From Chloroflexota bacterium (GTDB lineage: Bacteria; Chloroflexota; Anaerolineae; Anaerolineales; JACQED01), in the NCBI GenBank assembly GCA_016200785.1, contig JACQED010000492.1, forward strand, positions 1 through 7,349: a stretch of 7,349 bases of DNA, given 5' to 3'. Shown in pieces: positions 5,760-7,349 of the stretch. Position 1 is the stretch's first letter. Every line of letters starts with the position of its first letter. The notes beneath the pieces were generated by a model that saw only the letters and a list, made by a program, of their open reading frames with translations, was not told where the DNA came from and ran no database searches. Both the position numbers and the translations under genes were made by a program.

Positions 5760-6629
5760 TCACGCAAACAGGGCTTGCGCGTTGTCGTGCAGGATTTTGC
5801 GTTTGGCCTCGTCGGGCAAAGGCACCTGCATGAACTGTTCGACGTTCTTGCCGATATCGAGCACCAGCGGCGCGGGCCAGTCGGAGCCGAACAGGGCGCG
5901 GTCGGCCACATGTTCGAGCCAGGGGAAGTAGTTCAAGAGACGCGAGGGCGGGACGCTGGAGACGTCAAAGAAGAGATTGGGGTGGCGGCGGAGAAGGAAG
6001 CGCACCGTCTCCATCCACAGCGGCCGGCCGCCGTGCGCGACGATCAACTTCAGGTCGGGGAAGTCCATCGCCACGTCGTCCAAGTCCATCGGGTCGCCAT
6101 ACTTGTTTCGCGCCCGCGGAAAGATGGATGTGCCGGTGTGCACCATCACCGGGATGTTGTAGGCGATGCACTTCTCGTACACCGTCGCCAATCCGCGCAG
6201 GTCGGGATCGTCGAGGTAGCCGTTGGCCCGAAGCAATTGGTGGGGTGGATGAATCTTGATTCCGCGCAGTCGCAGATCGCCGAGCAAACGATCCATCTCG
6301 GCGGCCACGTCCTTCACCCGGCGCGGATCGATCCCGCCGAAGGGAATGAAACGCTCCGGGCGGTGGCCGGCGAATCGCGCCGAGAAGTCGTTGGTTTCCT
6401 CGGTGAACCCCATCACCTCGGGGCTGACGTAATTGATGAGCACCATCCGCCAGATGTTGCGCTCGTCCATGTAATCAATCAGCCGGGCGGGATCGCCGCA
6501 GATGGTTTTGATTTGCTCGAAGTCCGGCTTGCCCTGCCCGATGCGTGAGACGGCGTCGGCGCGCACCATTTCCCAGGGCGCGATGTGAACGTGGGCGTCA
6601 ATGATGGGGAAGTCGGGACGCACGGCCAC
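5760..6629 (-). CDS. Amidohydrolase-2 family metal-dependent hydrolase
   Basis: A 289-residue TIM-barrel enzyme of the amidohydrolase-2 group, which includes ACMSD-type decarboxylases and related hydrolases. The metal-site pattern is complete: DAHVH (His13, His15), GIKIHPPH (123-130, Lys125 and His127), VHTGTS (His164), VAHGG (His199) and FGSDWP (Asp250). No signal peptide is seen, so it is cytosolic. GTG6629 is chosen for the AAGGGA 5 bases upstream; another in-frame GTG two codons later cannot be excluded. The gene starts 2 bases after the stop of the hexapeptide protein, so they are co-transcribed. Substrate cannot be assigned. The preceding molybdenum-hydroxylase-type subunit suggests a catabolic operon for a heterocycle or aromatic, but that is inference. 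Confidence 0.9.
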   Translation of the reverse strand: MAVRPDFPIIDAHVHIAPWEMVRADAVSRIGQGKPDFEQIKTICGDPARLIDYMDERNIWRMVLINYVSPEVMGFTEETNDFSARFAGHRPERFIPFGGIDPRRVKDVAAEMDRLLGDLRLRGIKIHPPHQLLRANGYLDDPDLRGLATVYEKCIAYNIPVMVHTGTSIFPRARNKYGDPMDLDDVAMDFPDLKLIVAHGGRPLWMETVRFLLRRHPNLFFDVSSVPPSRLLNYFPWLEHVADRALFGSDWPAPLVLDIGKNVEQFMQVPLPDEAKRKILHDNAQALFA

Positions 6630-6631
6630 TG

Positions 6632-7144
6632 CTATCCCTTTCGATTGAGATACTCACGCGCGTAATCGCGATAGATCGCCGCCGCTCCGTCCACCCAGCG
6701 CATCGAACTGTCGGCGACTTCTTTTTTGACGCGCGCCGGCGCGCCGGCCACGAGGGTGCGCGGCGGAACGACCATCCCCTCGCCCACCACGCTCCCCGCC
6801 GCGACCATGCAGCCTTCGCCGAGGGTCGCGCACTGCAGGACCACGGCGTTCATGCCGATCAGCGCGCCGCGCCGGGCGAGGCAACCCTCCAGCACTGCGC
6901 CATGCCCGATCGTCACGTCCTCCTCGATTATCGTCGAGCCATCCTCCGGCGCGTGAATGGTGACGTTGTCCTGCACGTTGCTGCCGCGCCCGACGACGAT
7001 CCGCCCGTGATCGCCGCGCAACACCGCGCCGAACCAGACGCTCGCCTCTTCGCCGATCTCCACATCGCCGATCAGCACCGCCGTCGGCGCGATGAAGGCG
7101 CTGGGAGCGACGATGGGGGTTTTGCCTCGGTGCTCAATGATCAT
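6632..7144 (-). CDS. Gamma-carbonic-anhydrase-like hexapeptide-repeat protein
   Basis: A 170-residue left-handed beta-helix protein of the gamma-CA / YrdA / PaaY family, normal length. Hexapeptide turns run from about 14 to 135 (IAPTAVLIGDVEIGEEASVW and repeats), followed by a C-terminal helix. The family's RGD (43-45) and NVQD (57-59 region) elements are present. Two expected zinc ligands are seen, His64 (VTIH) and His81 (IGH), but the third, five residues after His81, is Glu86 (GHGAVLEGC) instead of His. Carbonic anhydrase activity should therefore not be assumed; it may bind metal differently or act as a thioesterase or scaffold. ATG7144 overlaps the stop of the upstream gene by 11 bases, and the gene is followed 2 bases later by the amidohydrolase. 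Confidence 0.9.
   Translation of the reverse strand: MIIEHRGKTPIVAPSAFIAPTAVLIGDVEIGEEASVWFGAVLRGDHGRIVVGRGSNVQDNVTIHAPEDGSTIIEEDVTIGHGAVLEGCLARRGALIGMNAVVLQCATLGEGCMVAAGSVVGEGMVVPPRTLVAGAPARVKKEVADSSMRWVDGAAAIYRDYAREYLNRKG
6635..6640 (-). promoter_or_regulatory. Ribosome binding site of the amidohydrolase
   Basis: On the minus strand AAGGGA lies 5 bases before the GTG at 6627-6629 and spans the last sense codons of the preceding gene. It decides in favour of this start. Confidence 0.65.
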
Positions 7145-7349
7145 TCTTCAACCCCGCCGCCTGCCTTAACGCCCTCGCGACGTAAACTACCACCATCTTC
7201 TTTCGATACGACAGCGCCATGTCCGTGTTGTCCAACGGCTTGGCCGGGCGCGATGCAGCCTGCGCCGCGGCCTCGATGACCTCCGGCGTCAATTTCCGGC
7301 CGATCAGGAGAGACGTTGCATGCGACGTCTCCACGGGATACGATTCGAC
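7134..7349 (-). CDS. CO/xanthine dehydrogenase FAD-binding subunit, C-terminal end (partial)
   Basis: The last 71 residues of a gene that enters from the right edge with no stop in frame. The stretch LLIGRKLTPEVIEAAAQAA, then SRPAKPLDNTDMALSYRKKM and VVVYVARALRQAAG, matches the C-terminal domain of the CoxM / XdhB-type FAD subunit. The usual pattern there is a G-x-x-L-T-x-E-x-I helix, a P-x-D-D segment and a S-x-x-Y-R-x-x-M helix. These subunits relay electrons in molybdenum hydroxylases. The exact enzyme cannot be given without the rest. Just before this domain, residues VETSHATSL of the fragment are encoded by a palindromic element. The gene overlaps the start of the hexapeptide gene by 11 bases. 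Confidence 0.82.
   Translation of the reverse strand, partial: VESYPVETSHATSLLIGRKLTPEVIEAAAQAASRPAKPLDNTDMALSYRKKMVVVYVARALRQAAGLKNDH
7309..7336 (-). repeat. Palindromic element, copy B, inside the FAD-subunit gene
   Basis: On the plus strand 7310-7331 is a near-perfect 22-bp palindrome (GAGACGTTGCA then TGCGACGTCTC) with one T/G mismatch. The minus strand of 7309-7336 matches copy A in glcE at 27 of 28 bases and is read in the same frame, encoding VETSHATSL. Similarity to copy A stops at both ends of the 28 bases, which marks an element border. Confidence 0.88.

Noticed and set aside
5958..5966. GGAGACGTC in the amidohydrolase as a third, degraded copy of the palindromic element
   Set aside because: Only nine bases match, there is no second arm, and it encodes a natural-looking FFDVSS segment of the enzyme family.
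5739..6548. Open frame of 269 codons on the plus strand opposite the amidohydrolase
   Set aside because: The minus strand has a complete set of amidohydrolase metal-site motifs; the plus-strand peptide is His/Val-rich shadow sequence with no recognisable fold.
1..7349. CRISPR array, insertion sequence or defence system
   Set aside because: There are no regularly spaced repeats, no transposase or integrase and no nuclease-like gene; every long frame is accounted for by metabolic genes.

Overview
The window is GC-rich, gene-dense bacterial DNA with complete or partial genes on both strands and short gaps. The organism is probably a Chloroflexota bacterium or a similar high-GC environmental lineage. 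This is an inference from gene content, the mix of GTG and ATG starts, and the short dispersed palindromes; no marker gene here settles it.

Left part (1-1844). The window opens on the last 35 residues of a LuxR/NarL-type DNA-binding domain (+). It overlaps, tail to tail, a MoaD/ThiS-like beta-grasp sulfur carrier (-) whose Gly-Gly is buried by a six-residue tail. Divergent from that is a two-gene siroheme operon: precorrin-2 dehydrogenase/ferrochelatase and uroporphyrinogen-III C-methyltransferase, joined by a GTGA overlap.

Gap 1845-2004. This 160-base gap holds what looks like the 3' end of a tRNA (T-arm, acceptor strand and discriminator base) with no matching 5' half.

Centre (2005-5755). 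A glycolate oxidase operon, glcD-glcE-glcF (+), encodes the FAD/catalytic subunit, a second FAD-domain subunit and the iron-sulfur subunit, which pass electrons from 2-hydroxyacid oxidation to the respiratory chain. The glcD-glcE gap carries a cluster of ATTCGTG/CACGAAT words. GlcE is unusual twice over: it lacks about 38 residues of the conserved FAD-domain core, and a palindromic element lies in frame inside it.

Right part (5760-7349, all -). In transcription order these are the C-terminus of a CO/xanthine dehydrogenase-type FAD-binding subunit, a gamma-carbonic-anhydrase-like hexapeptide protein and an amidohydrolase-2 family TIM-barrel hydrolase. They overlap or nearly touch, so they look like one operon, and it converges on glcF with a 4-base gap.

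The most interesting signal is a 28-base palindromic sequence found twice about 3 kb apart, in two unrelated genes on opposite strands. Each copy lies in the same orientation and reading frame relative to its host gene, so both proteins contain Val-Glu-Thr-x-His-Ala-Thr-Ser-Leu. This resembles protein-coding palindromic elements such as the Rickettsia RPE family.
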